In this document: piece by piece, positions 1-8,264 of the stretch
Numbering within the stretch: the stretch's first letter is position 1
Layout: each line of letters opens with the position of its first letter
Origin: Limnohabitans sp. DM1
GTDB lineage: Bacteria > Pseudomonadota > Gammaproteobacteria > Burkholderiales > Burkholderiaceae_C
DNA: 64,000 nt
NCBI RefSeq assembly: GCF_001269385.1
Contig: NZ_CXOO01000058.1
Coordinates: 1-64,000, forward strand
Direction: 5' to 3'
Program-made: the position numbers and the translations under genes
Notes under the pieces: generated by a model
Database searches by the model: none
Seen by the model: only the letters and a program-made list of their open reading frames with translations
Told to the model about the DNA's origin: nothing

Positions 1-461
1 GCCGTGACATCCGAGTGATCTGCCAAGCCACAGGCCATCTCAACATACTTTTCGCACACGGCCAGAACCTTGTGCGGCGACTCCCCGACAAGACGCGAGA
101 CGGCGGCAAATGGCATCTGGCCAGACAGCATCAGAATGAAGGCTTCAAACAGCAAGGTGAAGCCATTAAGTCGCCCGGCAAAATCAGGCTCGACCAACCG
201 CACCGAACCGTTGGGAAGTTTCACGCGAGGCGTGCGAACTTGCAGATGGCACTCGTGTTGAAAGAAGTTCAGGTGCCGATACGTCTTGGCCACCGTGTCG
301 TGCACACCATGCAGCCCATCGTGACCCGAGACTGCAAAGCGACTGCCGACTTTGAAGTCAATCAATATCGTCAAGGTCTTGGCACCTTCGTCGAACTCAA
401 CCGAGGCAACGCACCACGGGTCAGTGATGCCCAGGGCAGATTCAAACAGCTTGGCAGTCAT
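1..461 (-). CDS. ISL3-family transposase, N-terminal part (runs off window)
   Basis: Reading the minus strand from an ATG at 461 gives an uninterrupted frame to the window edge (153 codons). It starts MTAKLFESALGITDPW and contains FFQHECHLQVRTPRVKLP followed by VEPDFAGRLNGFTLLFEAF, the well-conserved zinc-ribbon-proximal N terminus of ISL3-type transposases. The product would cut and paste the element. The DDE catalytic residues lie in the missing C-terminal part, so intactness cannot be judged. The frame lies directly upstream of a truncated chromosomal gene, which suggests the element inserted there. The family call is from memory of ISL3 proteins and is fairly secure. Confidence 0.8.
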   Translation of the reverse strand, partial: MTAKLFESALGITDPWCVASVEFDEGAKTLTILIDFKVGSRFAVSGHDGLHGVHDTVAKTYRHLNFFQHECHLQVRTPRVKLPNGSVRLVEPDFAGRLNGFTLLFEAFILMLSGQMPFAAVSRLVGESPHKVLAVCEKYVEMACGLADHSDVT

Positions 462-524
462 CAATTCACGCTCAAAAGTTGATCAATATGGCAGAAGCTT
501 ACCCACTCAAATTTCAAGAGAACC
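1..524 (-). mobile_element. ISL3-family insertion sequence, one end only
   Basis: The transposase frame begins 63 bases inside a plausible element end. On the minus strand the sequence from 524 reads GGTTCTCTTGAAATTTGAGT, which resembles the GG.TCT-type terminal repeats of ISL3 elements. The 8 bases outside it (525-532, taaagcaa on plus) would be the target duplication expected for this family. The other end is outside the window, so the terminal repeat and duplication cannot be confirmed. The boundary is inferred from where homology to the interrupted neighbour gene stops. Confidence 0.5.
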
Positions 525-829
525 TAAAGCAATTTGTCTTTGGGTGCGGCCATCACGTCTTGAAGTTTGAAACGTGATTCGTTGTTGGACGGTTCGCCCC
601 AGCTGTCGGCATAGGGCTTTTCAAAGCGGCGGTTGGCCTGAACCCTGTAATAGCGTTCGCTTTTGATAGGCACAGCAAAACCATGCATGTGCACGTCTTC
701 CCAGCCCATGGCGGCCTGGATCAGTTTATGAAACTTGGGCAATGGCGTGGCCGGATCGACCAGCACATCGCGGTAAATAGCGGGTTTGAAATCGCGCAAT
801 TCAATGCGCAGTTGGTAAGCCAAAGTCAT
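524..829 (-). pseudogene. pRiA4b ORF-3-like protein gene, truncated by the insertion sequence
   Basis: From an ATG at 829 (MTLAYQLRIELRDFKPAIYR) the frame encodes the N-terminal half of the plasmid pRiA4b ORF-3-like (IS1096/TnpR-like passenger) family. It keeps the typical segments HKLIQAAMGWEDVHMHGF and RFKLQDVM. Members normally run on after KDKLL with a YxYDFGDxW segment and total roughly 170-200 residues. Here the frame ends after KDKLL at a TAG created at the junction with the ISL3 end, leaving 101 residues. A longer in-frame start at 877 would overlap the PIN gene and lacks family support. The role of this family is unknown. The rest of the gene should lie beyond the other end of the element, outside this window. 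Confidence 0.65.
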
Positions 830-849
830 GGGTGAGTGAAGCTCAGGGT

Positions 850-1287
850 TTATGGAACGAGCACCTTGGGCACCCAACCTTTTGCAGTGGCCCGCTTGGC
901 AAAGCCTTTGGCATCAAAGGTGACCAGCGCATCGCAATGGCGGCTGCTGGCGTGGTGCAAGGCATCGGCAAAGTCGAAACCTTGGCTCAAGGCATCGCAG
1001 GCACTTTGCAAGGCTTGACGGTCTTGCATTTGCACCTGGGGCATGCTGAGCAAGTGGTTGAACACCTTGACCACCGTGCGTGCCTCCAGTTTATAGAACC
1101 CACGCAAAACCCACTCCAACTCCAAGGCCACAGTGGTGGCCACAAAGAGGGGCTTGCCACTCTCGAGCAAGGCACGGGCATGCTCACATTGGAGCGCCGT
1201 GGCAGCATCGGTTTGCTCGGCCTGCACGTAATAACGCGCCAACACATTGGTGTCCAACGCCGTCAGCTGCGAGGTGCGTTGCTTCAT
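850..1287 (-). CDS. PIN-domain ribonuclease toxin (VapC-like)
   Basis: A 145-residue protein starting MKQRTSQLTALDTNVLARYY. The acidic residues expected for a PIN nuclease are visible: LDTNVL near residue 12, ELEWVL in the middle, FADALH and LVTFDAKGF near the C terminus. They would bind Mg/Mn and cleave RNA. The start at 1287 overlaps the stop of the AbrB-type gene by four bases (ATGA), the usual layout for an antitoxin-toxin pair with coupled translation. A start at 1314 also exists but lies inside the antitoxin gene and adds a non-conserved MGCGSSAQA leader. The toxin role is inferred from fold and context. Confidence 0.85.
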   Translation of the reverse strand: MKQRTSQLTALDTNVLARYYVQAEQTDAATALQCEHARALLESGKPLFVATTVALELEWVLRGFYKLEARTVVKVFNHLLSMPQVQMQDRQALQSACDALSQGFDFADALHHASSRHCDALVTFDAKGFAKRATAKGWVPKVLVP

Positions 1288-1520
1288 GGCTTGAGCGCTT
1301 GAGCCGCATCCCAATCGGCCGCCACGTGCGGCCCCTTGACTTTGACCATGCCAAAACCGGGTTGGGGCGACTTTTTGGCAGGGACTGCGGGGCGCAAGGT
1401 GATAAAACTGGCGTCGGCGCTGAGGTCAAACGTCACCGCTTGCCCCGGCATCAAGCCCAGTTGCTGGCGCAGGGCTTGCGGAATGGTGACTTGGCCTTTG
1501 CTGGTCAGTGTGGAAAGCAT
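1284..1520 (-). CDS. AbrB/MazE/SpoVT-family antitoxin
   Basis: A 78-residue protein starting MLSTLTSKGQVTIPQALRQQ, the classic swapped-hairpin AbrB DNA-binding motif (SKGQVTIP..LR..L). The C-terminal tail (KSPQPGFGMVKVKGPH) would bind and neutralise the PIN toxin encoded immediately downstream, with a four-base overlap. A longer frame from 1562 adds MVLSPAPRSTRRST, which is not conserved. On the minus strand a GGAGG-containing purine stretch (AACCCGGAGGTCAACC) sits just before 1520 and supports this start. Such pairs usually autorepress their own promoter. Confidence 0.85.
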   Translation of the reverse strand: MLSTLTSKGQVTIPQALRQQLGLMPGQAVTFDLSADASFITLRPAVPAKKSPQPGFGMVKVKGPHVAADWDAAQALKP

Positions 1521-1596
1521 GGTTGACCTCCGGGTTGATCTGGGTGCGGGTGAAAGCACCATTGAATTGTATTACCAAGTAAGAATTGGCACCGAT

Positions 1597-3579
1597 TTAC
1601 ACGTCGATCTCAATCGAGTCGCCATGCAGCTCCATCAGCTCGCGGCGGGCGGCGGCTTCGCCTTTGCCCATGAGCTGGGTCATGAGGTTTTCGGTGCCCG
1701 CGTTGTCCAGCGGCCCCAGCTCAATGGGCAGCAAACGGCGCGTATCGGGGTTGAGCGTGGTGTCCCACAACTGTTCAGCGCTCATCTCGCCCAGGCCCTT
1801 GAAGCGGCTGATGCTCCAGCCGCCTTCTTTCACGCCGTCTTTGCGCAGCTTGTCGATGATGGCGGTGAGCTCGCCCTCGTCCAGCGCGTAGGCTTTGGAG
1901 GCAGGCTTTTTACCGCGTGCAGGCGCATCGACGCGGAACAAGGGCGGCCTGGCCACATACAAATGTCCCGCTTCGATCAGCTTGGGGAAATGGCGGAAGA
2001 ACAAAGTCAGCAAGAGCACCTGGATGTGCGAGCCGTCCACGTCCGCGTCACTCAAGATACAGACCTTGCCGTAGCGCAGGTTGCTCATGTCGGGGTTGTC
2101 ATTGGGCCCGTGCGGGTCCACGCCAATGGCCACCGAGATGTCGTGGATTTCGTTGTTGGCGAACAAGCGGTCGCGGTCGACTTCCCAGGTGTTGAGCACC
2201 TTGCCGCGCAGAGGCAAGATGGCCTGGCTCTCTTTGTTGCGGCCCATCTTGGCGCTGCCACCCGCCGAGTCGCCCTCCACCAAAAAAACCTCGTTGTGCA
2301 GGATGTCCTTGCTCTCGCAGTCGGTCAGCTTGCCGGGCAGCACAGCCACGCCAGAGCTCTTGCGCTTTTCGACCTTCTGGCCGGCTTTCTGGCGGGTTTG
2401 CGCGGCCTTGATCGCCAACTCGGCCAGTTTTTTGCCGTAGTCCACATGCTCGTTGAGCCACAACTCCAAGGCCGGGCGCACAAAACTGGACACCAGCCGC
2501 ACCGCGTCGCGCGAGTTCAGCCGCTCCTTGATCTGGCCCTGAAACTGCGGGTCCAGCACCTTGGCGCTCAGCACGTAGCTGGCGCGGGCAAACACGTCTT
2601 CGGGCATCAGCTTGACGCCCTTGGGCAGCAAACCATGCAGCTCGATGAAACTTTTGACGGCGGTGAACAGGCCATCGCGTAAACCGCTGTCGTGCGTGCC
2701 GCCCGCGCTGGTGGGGATCAAATTCACATAGCTCTCGCGCACCGGCGCACCGTCTTCGGTGAAAGCCACAGCCCAGCTGGCGCCCTCGCCTTCGGCAAAG
2801 CTCTCGCTGTTGCCGTCGGCAAAGCCTTCGCCTTCAAACAGCGGGATCACCGGGTCGCCGTTCAGGGTTTGCGTGAGGTAGTCGCGCAAACCGGCTTTGT
2901 ATTGCCACTGTTGGGTTTCCTTGGTTTTTTCATTCACCAAGGTCACCGTCACGCCCGGCATGAGCACGGCTTTGCTGCGCAGCAGGTGCGTCAGCTCGTT
3001 CATGGGCAGGGCGCTGGATTCGAAGTATTTGGCGTCAGGCCAGGCACGCACGGTGGTGCCCTGTTTGCGGTCGCCTTCGCCTGTGGCGCGCTTGACCAGC
3101 GGCTCGGTCACGTCGCCGCCCGAAAACACCAGTGTCGCCACTTGGCCTTCGCGGTAGCTGGTGGCTTCCAGGCGCTTGGACAGTGCGTTGGTCACCGACA
3201 CGCCCACGCCGTGTAAACCGCCCGAGAAGCTATACGCCCCGCCCTTGCCCTTGTCGAACTTGCCGCCCGCATGCAAACGGGTGAACACCAGCTCGATCAC
3301 CGGGGCGTTTTCTTCAGGGTGCAGGCCAAAGGGGATGCCCCGGCCATCGTCTTCGATGCTGACCGAGCCATCCAAGTGCAGGATGACTTTGATCTTTTTG
3401 CCGTAACCCGCCAGCGCCTCGTCGGCGGCGTTGTCCAGCACTTCCTGGATGATGTGCAGGGGGTTGTCGGTGCGGGTGTACATGCCCGGGCGTTGCTTGA
3501 CGGGCTCGAGGCCCTTCAAGACGCGGATCGAGCCTTCGGAGTACTCATTAGAGGTTTTGACAGTTGAGTGGGTGGCCAT
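1597..3579 (-). CDS. parE: DNA topoisomerase IV subunit B
   Basis: A 660-residue type IIA topoisomerase B subunit, the ATPase half of topoisomerase IV, which unlinks daughter chromosomes. The N terminus has YSEGSIRVLKGLEPVKQRPG, the GHKL ATP-binding residues EVLDNAADEA near residue 47 and DDGRGIP near 80. The Toprim domain shows EGDSAGG near residue 433 and DADVDGSH near 508, and the C terminus has RFKGLGEM. Its short length (about 660, no GyrB-type insert) favours ParE over GyrB. The start was set at 3579 because a TACAAT-like -10 lies about 10 bases upstream and the extra N terminus from 3645 is not conserved. ParC is not in the window. Confidence 0.93.
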   Translation of the reverse strand: MATHSTVKTSNEYSEGSIRVLKGLEPVKQRPGMYTRTDNPLHIIQEVLDNAADEALAGYGKKIKVILHLDGSVSIEDDGRGIPFGLHPEENAPVIELVFTRLHAGGKFDKGKGGAYSFSGGLHGVGVSVTNALSKRLEATSYREGQVATLVFSGGDVTEPLVKRATGEGDRKQGTTVRAWPDAKYFESSALPMNELTHLLRSKAVLMPGVTVTLVNEKTKETQQWQYKAGLRDYLTQTLNGDPVIPLFEGEGFADGNSESFAEGEGASWAVAFTEDGAPVRESYVNLIPTSAGGTHDSGLRDGLFTAVKSFIELHGLLPKGVKLMPEDVFARASYVLSAKVLDPQFQGQIKERLNSRDAVRLVSSFVRPALELWLNEHVDYGKKLAELAIKAAQTRQKAGQKVEKRKSSGVAVLPGKLTDCESKDILHNEVFLVEGDSAGGSAKMGRNKESQAILPLRGKVLNTWEVDRDRLFANNEIHDISVAIGVDPHGPNDNPDMSNLRYGKVCILSDADVDGSHIQVLLLTLFFRHFPKLIEAGHLYVARPPLFRVDAPARGKKPASKAYALDEGELTAIIDKLRKDGVKEGGWSISRFKGLGEMSAEQLWDTTLNPDTRRLLPIELGPLDNAGTENLMTQLMGKGEAAARRELMELHGDSIEIDV

Positions 3580-3701
3580 GGTGGCGGATTGTAGTGGGAT
3601 TTCAGGCGAGGCACTGGATGCAAAAACAGTATTCAGACTCCGCATGACATGCAGGCATCTGAGCGACCTCGGTGCTGCATGACATTGGTTACAGTCAGAG
3701 G

Positions 3702-4913
3702 ATGCAACACAAACCCCTTTCCCTGACCCAGGTGCTGATTTGCGGCGCGGCCATCGTCACCCTCTCCATGGGCATTCGCCACGGCTTTGGCCTGTGGCTG
3801 CAGCCCATCACCCAAGCCCAAGGCTGGGGCCGCCAAGAGTTCGGCTTTGCCATGGCCATTCAGAACCTGTCCTGGGGCTTCATGGGTATTTTTGCGGGCA
3901 TGGTGGCCGACAAATTCGGTGCGTTTCGCGTGATTGCCTTGGGCGCCGTGGTCTACGGCGTAGGCCTGCTGGGCATGGCCTGGGCCACCGATCCGTGGGT
4001 GTTTGCCCTGTTCACCGGGGTGATCATTGGCACGGCCCAAGCCGGCACAACCTACGCGGTCATTTACGGCGTGATTGGCCGCAACGTGCCCGCCGAACGC
4101 CGCTCTTGGGCCATGGGTGTGGCGGCTGCAGCCGGCAGTTTTGGCCAGTTTTTGATGGTGCCGGTGGAGGGCTTGCTGATCAGCCAAATGGGCTGGCAAA
4201 CCGCCTTGGTGATTTTGGCGGCAGCAGCGATGCTGATCATCCCGCTGGCCTGGGGACTGCGCGAACCTGCACTGAACGCGCCCGGCCAAGTCAAGCGAGA
4301 CCAAACCATCGGTCAAGCTTTGAAGGAAGCTTTCAAATACCCCAGTTTTCAGTTGCTGATGGCGGGTTATTTCGTGTGCGGTTTCCAAGTGGTGTTCATT
4401 GGCGTGCACATGCCCAGCTACCTGAAGGACCACGGCTTGGCCCCGCAGGTGGCCAGTTACGCGCTGGCCTTGATCGGCTTGTTCAACGTGTTTGGGACCT
4501 ACATTGCAGGTACGCTCGGCCAGAAGTTTGCCAAAAAGAACATCCTGGCCTTCATTTATACAAGCCGTTCGGTGGCGATTGTGTTGTTCTTGTGGGCACC
4601 CCTGACGCCCGCCAGCGTGTACCTGTTTTCGGCCGTCATGGGCTTGCTGTGGCTGTCCACCGTGCCGCCCACCAACGCGGCGGTGGCCCAAATTTTTGGT
4701 ATCTCGCACCTGTCCATGCTCAGCGGTTTCATCTTTTTCAGCCACCAAATTGGCTCTTTCTTGGGCGTGTGGCTGGGCGGCTACCTGTATGACAAAACGG
4801 GCAGCTACGACATCGTGTGGTACCTGGCCATTGCCTTGGGCGTGATGGCTGCACTGGTGAATTTACCGGTGCGTGAAAGCCCGATTGCCCGCAGTCAAGC
4901 CCAGGCGGCCTGA
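3702..4913 (+). CDS. Major facilitator superfamily permease
   Basis: A 403-residue, 12-helix MFS transporter starting MQHKPLSLTQVLICGAAIVT. The N-terminal half carries MVADKFGAFRV (motif A-like loop 2-3) and the centre has a charged loop (REPALNAPGQVKRDQ). The C-terminal half has FFSHQIGSFLGVWLGGYLYD, a pattern common in the monocarboxylate/oxalate-formate-like branch that Burkholderiales carry in many copies. The substrate cannot be told from sequence. It is divergent from parE, the two sharing a gap of about 120 bases. An in-frame ATG at 3672 adds a less typical MLHDIGYSQR leader, so the start is uncertain by 10 codons. Confidence 0.85.
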   Translation: MQHKPLSLTQVLICGAAIVTLSMGIRHGFGLWLQPITQAQGWGRQEFGFAMAIQNLSWGFMGIFAGMVADKFGAFRVIALGAVVYGVGLLGMAWATDPWVFALFTGVIIGTAQAGTTYAVIYGVIGRNVPAERRSWAMGVAAAAGSFGQFLMVPVEGLLISQMGWQTALVILAAAAMLIIPLAWGLREPALNAPGQVKRDQTIGQALKEAFKYPSFQLLMAGYFVCGFQVVFIGVHMPSYLKDHGLAPQVASYALALIGLFNVFGTYIAGTLGQKFAKKNILAFIYTSRSVAIVLFLWAPLTPASVYLFSAVMGLLWLSTVPPTNAAVAQIFGISHLSMLSGFIFFSHQIGSFLGVWLGGYLYDKTGSYDIVWYLAIALGVMAALVNLPVRESPIARSQAQAA

Positions 4914-4928
4914 CGTGTTTTGCACGCC

Positions 4929-5084
4929 ATGACCTCGCAACGACACCGCCCCATGCACCCACGCTGGTGGACCCGCGCCCTGGCCTGGGGCCTGGTAGCG
5001 GGGGTGTCGGCCATTGTGTTTTTTCTTTATCAACGCCCGGAAATGCTGATTCAGTTGTCGGACCAGCTGTGGGGCTGTTTTTGA
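4929..5084 (+). CDS. Small single-span membrane protein
   Basis: A 51-residue frame (MTSQRHRPMHPRWWTRALAW...) with a basic N terminus, one hydrophobic helix (GLVAGVSAIVFFL, residues 21-33) and a short C-terminal tail ending LWGCF. It sits 15 bases after the MFS gene and 9 bases before the methyltransferase gene, so it fills an otherwise unexplained gap in one transcription unit. The basic-hydrophobic pattern suggests N-in membrane anchoring. No function is recognised. Support is from topology and operon packing rather than homology. Confidence 0.55.
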   Translation: MTSQRHRPMHPRWWTRALAWGLVAGVSAIVFFLYQRPEMLIQLSDQLWGCF

Positions 5085-5093
5085 GTTTCTTTC

Positions 5094-5639
5094 ATGCACG
5101 GAACTGAACAAGCTTCCCACTGGGTCCAGCGCTGGGCACATCTGATACCCCCAGGCGGGCGCGTTCTGGACGTGGCCTGCGGCGCAGGCCGTCACATGCG
5201 CTGGTTGGCAGAACGGGGTCACCACATCACAGGCGTGGACCGCAACCCCGAAGCTTTGGCGCGGGTGGGACCTTGCGGCGACACCGTTTTGGCTGACATT
5301 GAAACCGGCCCCTGGCCTTTTGCGGGAAAAACCTTCGATGCAGTCATCGTGACGAATTACCTGTGGCGCCCCTTGTGGCCCGACATCATTGGCAGTGTGG
5401 CCGTAGGGGGCGTGCTGATTTACGAAACTTTTGCCGCAGGCAACGAGACGGTGGGTAAACCCTCGCGGCCCGACTTTTTGCTGCAAGCGGGCGAACTGCT
5501 GCGTGTGTCGGTTGGTTTGCACACAGTGGCCTATGAAGATGGTTTTGAAACCTCGCCCGATCGATTTGTGCAACGCATCGCGGCCGTTCGCCAGCACACC
5601 GACAACGGTCTCAAACGCTTTGATTTGCGTCCTGACTGA
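5094..5639 (+). CDS. Class I SAM-dependent methyltransferase
   Basis: A 181-residue protein with the SAM-binding Rossmann motif I at residues 24-32 (VLDVACGAG), the acidic end of strand 2 (GVDRNPEAL) and motif II/III regions (FDAVIVTNYLWRP, VAVGGVLIYETFA). The YETFA.GNE..G.P..P.FLL pattern is seen in TehB-like/UbiE-type small methyltransferases. The substrate is unknown. It lies nine bases after the small membrane protein and about 107 bases before dapA, with a GC-rich hairpin in the gap. Confidence 0.8.
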   Translation: MHGTEQASHWVQRWAHLIPPGGRVLDVACGAGRHMRWLAERGHHITGVDRNPEALARVGPCGDTVLADIETGPWPFAGKTFDAVIVTNYLWRPLWPDIIGSVAVGGVLIYETFAAGNETVGKPSRPDFLLQAGELLRVSVGLHTVAYEDGFETSPDRFVQRIAAVRQHTDNGLKRFDLRPD

Positions 5640-5683
5640 TTTCGGCAGGACCCAAGTTGTCACTTCCTGTGACAAGCTCACGC

Positions 5684-5707
5684 GCAGCCCCCGAAAAAAC
5701 GGGCTGC
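5684..5707 (+). terminator. GC-rich hairpin between methyltransferase gene and dapA
   Basis: A perfect 7-bp stem GCAGCCC / GGGCTGC encloses a CCGAAAAAAC loop. No immediate T-run follows (the next T-run, TCTTTTTTC, is about 15 bases later), so it may be a weak terminator, an attenuating structure in the dapA leader, or neither. Confidence 0.35.
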
Positions 5708-5746
5708 AATCGTTAGAATGTCTTTTTTCATTCAGAAGCACCTGAC

Positions 5747-6643
5747 ATGACCTCCGAATTTCGCCCCATCCGTGGCAGTATTCCTGCCCTGATCACCCCC
5801 ATGCTGGAAGACGGCAAAGTGGATTACCCCACCTTGCGAAAACTCATCGACTGGCATGTGGCCGAAGGCACCGACTGCATTGGTGTGGTCGGCACCACGG
5901 GCGAGTCGCCCACCGTCACCGTGGATGAGCATTGCGAAATCATTCGCGTCTCGGTTGAGCAAGCTGCAGGCCGCGTGCCAATCATGGCCGGTTGTGGCGC
6001 CAACTCCACGGCAGAAGCCATCGAGCTGGCCAAATTCGCCAAAAAGGTCGGGGCCGACTGCCAGCTGCAGGTGGTGCCCTACTACAACAAACCCACACAA
6101 GAAGGCCAGTACCGGCACTTTCGCGCCATTGCAGAAGCCACGCCCGACTTGCCCGTGATCTTGTACAACGTGCCCGGTCGTTCGGTCGCCGATTTGCAGC
6201 ACGACACCGTGCTGCGCCTGGCCCAGGTGCCTGGCATCGTCGGCATCAAGGAAGCCACCGGCAACATCGAACGCGCCCAATGGCTGATCCGCGATCTGCC
6301 CAAAGAGTTTGCGGTGTATTCGGGCGATGACCCGACCGCTGTGGCCCTGATGCTGTGCGGCGGCGCGGGTAACGTGAGCGTCACAGCCAACGTGGCCCCT
6401 CGCCTGATGCACGAGTTGTGCATGGCCGCCATCCGTGGCGACATCCAAGAAGCCATGCGCATCCAGTTCCAGTTGATGCCCATGCACAAGAACCTGTTTG
6501 TCGAAGCCAATCCGATCCCCGTGAAATGGGCCATGAACCGCATGGGCCTGTGCGGCCCCACTTTGCGTTTGCCCATGACCGAGTTGTCAGAATCCCAACG
6601 CCCCGTTGTCGAAGCCGCACTCAAGGCCAGCGGCCTGATTTGA
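5747..6643 (+). CDS. dapA: 4-hydroxy-tetrahydrodipicolinate synthase
   Basis: A 298-residue TIM-barrel lyase that condenses pyruvate with aspartate semialdehyde, the first committed step of lysine and diaminopimelate synthesis. Visible signature residues are GTTGE at 49-53, the catalytic tyrosine in VILYNVPGR (Y140) and the Schiff-base lysine in [11 protein letters not shown] (K168). The length matches the family. It is followed 19 bases later by bamC, the dapA-bamC (nlpB) pairing seen across proteobacteria. A TTAGAAT sequence near 5713 is a possible -10. Confidence 0.97.
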   Translation: MTSEFRPIRGSIPALITPMLEDGKVDYPTLRKLIDWHVAEGTDCIGVVGTTGESPTVTVDEHCEIIRVSVEQAAGRVPIMAGCGANSTAEAIELAKFAKKVGADCQLQVVPYYNKPTQEGQYRHFRAIAEATPDLPVILYNVPGRSVADLQHDTVLRLAQVPGIVGIKEATGNIERAQWLIRDLPKEFAVYSGDDPTAVALMLCGGAGNVSVTANVAPRLMHELCMAAIRGDIQEAMRIQFQLMPMHKNLFVEANPIPVKWAMNRMGLCGPTLRLPMTELSESQRPVVEAALKASGLI

Positions 6644-6662
6644 TTTCCACCCAAGGATGCCT

Positions 6663-7781
6663 GTGAAATTTTCCAACCATCGCACTGCCCCGCAATTGCT
6701 CGCGCCACGCACCCTATCGGTGTTGGGTCTGGCTGTTTTGCTCAGTGCCTGTTCTGTACTTGAAGAAGACAAGATCAATTACAAAAGCGCCACCAAGGCG
6801 CCAACGCTGGAGATACCGCCCGATCTGACTCAACTGCGCAAAGAATCGCGCTACGCACTGGAAAGCACCTCCGCCACGGCCTCTGGATTCCAAAGCGCAG
6901 CGGGCAAGGTTTCCGATGCTGGCACAGCGACCAACAGTTTGGGCGATGTGCGCATGGAACGCCAGGGCAACCAGCGCTGGCTGGTGGTATCGCGTTCAGC
7001 CGACAAGTTGTGGGATCCCTTGCGCGAGTTCTGGACAAGCAATGGTTTCAGTTTGGTGACCGATTCGCCCGATGTGGGCATCATGGAAACCGAGTGGGCA
7101 GAAAACCGCGCCAAGTTGCCCCAGGACTTCATTCGTAAAACTTTGGGCAAAGTGCTCGATTCTTTGTATTCCACCGGCGAGCGGGACAAATTTCGCACCC
7201 GAATCGAACGCAATGCACAAGGCGGGGTAGAAATCTACATCACCCATCGCGGCATGGTCGAAGACTACACGGACGCCCAAAAAACCAAAACCATCTGGAA
7301 GCCCCGCGCCACAGATCCCGAGCTGGAAATTGAATTCTTGCGCCGCCTGATGGTCAAGCTGGGGGCTTCCCCAGAAAAAGCCAAAGCAGAAACCCTGACG
7401 GCCAGCGCCCCCAAGGGCACCGAGATCACAACAGTTGACGGCCAACCGACCATTGCGCTGACTGACAGCATGGATCGCGCATGGCGCCGCACAGGCGTAG
7501 CCTTGGACCGAAGCGGCTTCACGGTTGAAGACCGTGACCGTGCCAAAGGGATTTATTTTGTGCGTTATGTGGCGCCAGGCACAGCCGACAAGGAACCCGG
7601 CTTTTTTGCCCGTTTGTTCAGCAGCCCCAAGGAAGTCTCGACCTTGTCCCGCTACCGAATTGCGCTGTCGGACAAAGGCAATGGCAGCAGCCAGATTCGC
7701 GTCCTGAATGCCGAAGGACAGGCTGAAAGCACCGCCAATGCCAGCACCATCTTGAAGCTCATAGCCAATGAGTTGCAGTAA
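6663..7781 (+). CDS. bamC: Outer membrane assembly lipoprotein BamC
   Basis: A lipoprotein of the BAM complex that inserts beta-barrel proteins in the outer membrane. After a basic N terminus there is a hydrophobic segment and the lipobox LLSAC, then a BamC-type N-terminal tail (YKSATKAPTLEIPPDLT) and two helix-grip domains. The GTG at 6663 is preferred (372 residues): the Shine-Dalgarno AAGGA at 6653-6657 is five bases upstream of it, but touches the ATG at 6657 that would add two codons. It lies immediately downstream of dapA, as in other proteobacteria, and ends before a symmetric terminator. Confidence 0.92.
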   Translation: MKFSNHRTAPQLLAPRTLSVLGLAVLLSACSVLEEDKINYKSATKAPTLEIPPDLTQLRKESRYALESTSATASGFQSAAGKVSDAGTATNSLGDVRMERQGNQRWLVVSRSADKLWDPLREFWTSNGFSLVTDSPDVGIMETEWAENRAKLPQDFIRKTLGKVLDSLYSTGERDKFRTRIERNAQGGVEIYITHRGMVEDYTDAQKTKTIWKPRATDPELEIEFLRRLMVKLGASPEKAKAETLTASAPKGTEITTVDGQPTIALTDSMDRAWRRTGVALDRSGFTVEDRDRAKGIYFVRYVAPGTADKEPGFFARLFSSPKEVSTLSRYRIALSDKGNGSSQIRVLNAEGQAESTANASTILKLIANELQ

Positions 7782-7818
7782 GGTAAAGCCCAGAGGCCCT
7801 CACGGGCCTGTGCTTGGA

Positions 7819-7853
7819 CAATAAAAAACCCCGCAATGCGGGGTTTTTTATTG
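7819..7853. terminator. Bidirectional rho-independent terminator
   Basis: A nearly perfect palindrome with a CCCCGC/GCGGGG core, AAT loop and flanking A-run and T-run (AAAAAACCCCGC ... GCGGGGTTTTTT) lies between bamC (plus) and the small lipoprotein gene (minus). It can terminate transcription from both directions. Confidence 0.93.
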
Positions 7854-7887
7854 TCTGCCCGACTGAGGTCGGGGCAGCTTTGGCCAA

Positions 7888-8076
7888 TTACTTGGCGGCA
7901 GAAGCGTCAGCAGCAGGCGCAGCAGCGGCAGATGCTTCAGCAGCAGGTGCCGAAGCTTCAGCAGCAGGAGCGGCCACGGGGGCAGCAGGAGCAGGAGCAG
8001 CGGCTTCTTCTTTCTTACCGCAAGCAGCCAAAGCAGCAGCAGCGATCACAGCAGCCAAAACGAGAGATTTGTTCAT
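7888..8076 (-). CDS. Small alanine-rich lipoprotein
   Basis: A 62-residue protein with a short signal peptide (MNKSLVLAAVIAAAA) and the lipobox ALAAC, so it is probably lipidated at Cys19. The mature part is a low-complexity tail made of Ala, Pro, Glu and Ser (repeats of PAAEASA), preceded by GKKEEAA. Similar small Ala-rich lipoproteins are common and abundant in Comamonadaceae, but their role is unknown. A clear Shine-Dalgarno (AAGGA) lies upstream of the ATG. It is convergent with bamC and shares its terminator. Confidence 0.75.
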   Translation of the reverse strand: MNKSLVLAAVIAAAALAACGKKEEAAAPAPAAPVAAPAAEASAPAAEASAAAAPAADASAAK

Positions 8077-8100
8077 GATGATTTTCCTTAAGGGGGTTAA

Positions 8101-8118
8101 ACAATTTCCGGAAATTGT
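8101..8118 (-). promoter_or_regulatory. 18-bp perfect palindrome in the lipoprotein leader
   Basis: ACAATTTCCGGAAATTGT is a perfect palindrome lying 25 bases upstream of the lipoprotein start. A second inverted repeat (CAGACA ... TGTCTG) follows at about 8120-8145. They could form operator half-sites or mRNA stem-loops in a leader of about 100 nt. The function is inferred only. Confidence 0.4.
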
Positions 8119-8187
8119 CAGACAGGTTTTTGATTATTTGTCTGGACTGCGGCAAAAGCACTCGAGCTCTCTTGCGCACAGCCGCAT

Positions 8188-8216
8188 ATTATAGCGTTTT
8201 CCCTAAACAAAAATCA
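8188..8216 (-). promoter_or_regulatory. Candidate sigma-70 promoter of the lipoprotein gene
   Basis: On the minus strand a perfect TATAAT (8193-8188) is preceded by TGATTT with a 17-base spacer. Transcription would start near 8180, giving a leader of about 100 bases that contains the palindromes. Confidence 0.5.
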
Positions 8217-8264
8217 GGAAACTGACACGAATCCTTCAATAAGAGGTTTTGCTAGGGTAGTTGC

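Noticed and set aside
1336-2682. Long plus-strand open frame opposite parE
   Set aside because: It is antisense to strongly conserved ParE motifs and arises from GC-rich codon use; no domain is recognisable.
3633-4748. Minus-strand frame opposite the MFS gene
   Set aside because: His/Gln/Gly-rich low-similarity shadow of a clear 12-helix transporter.
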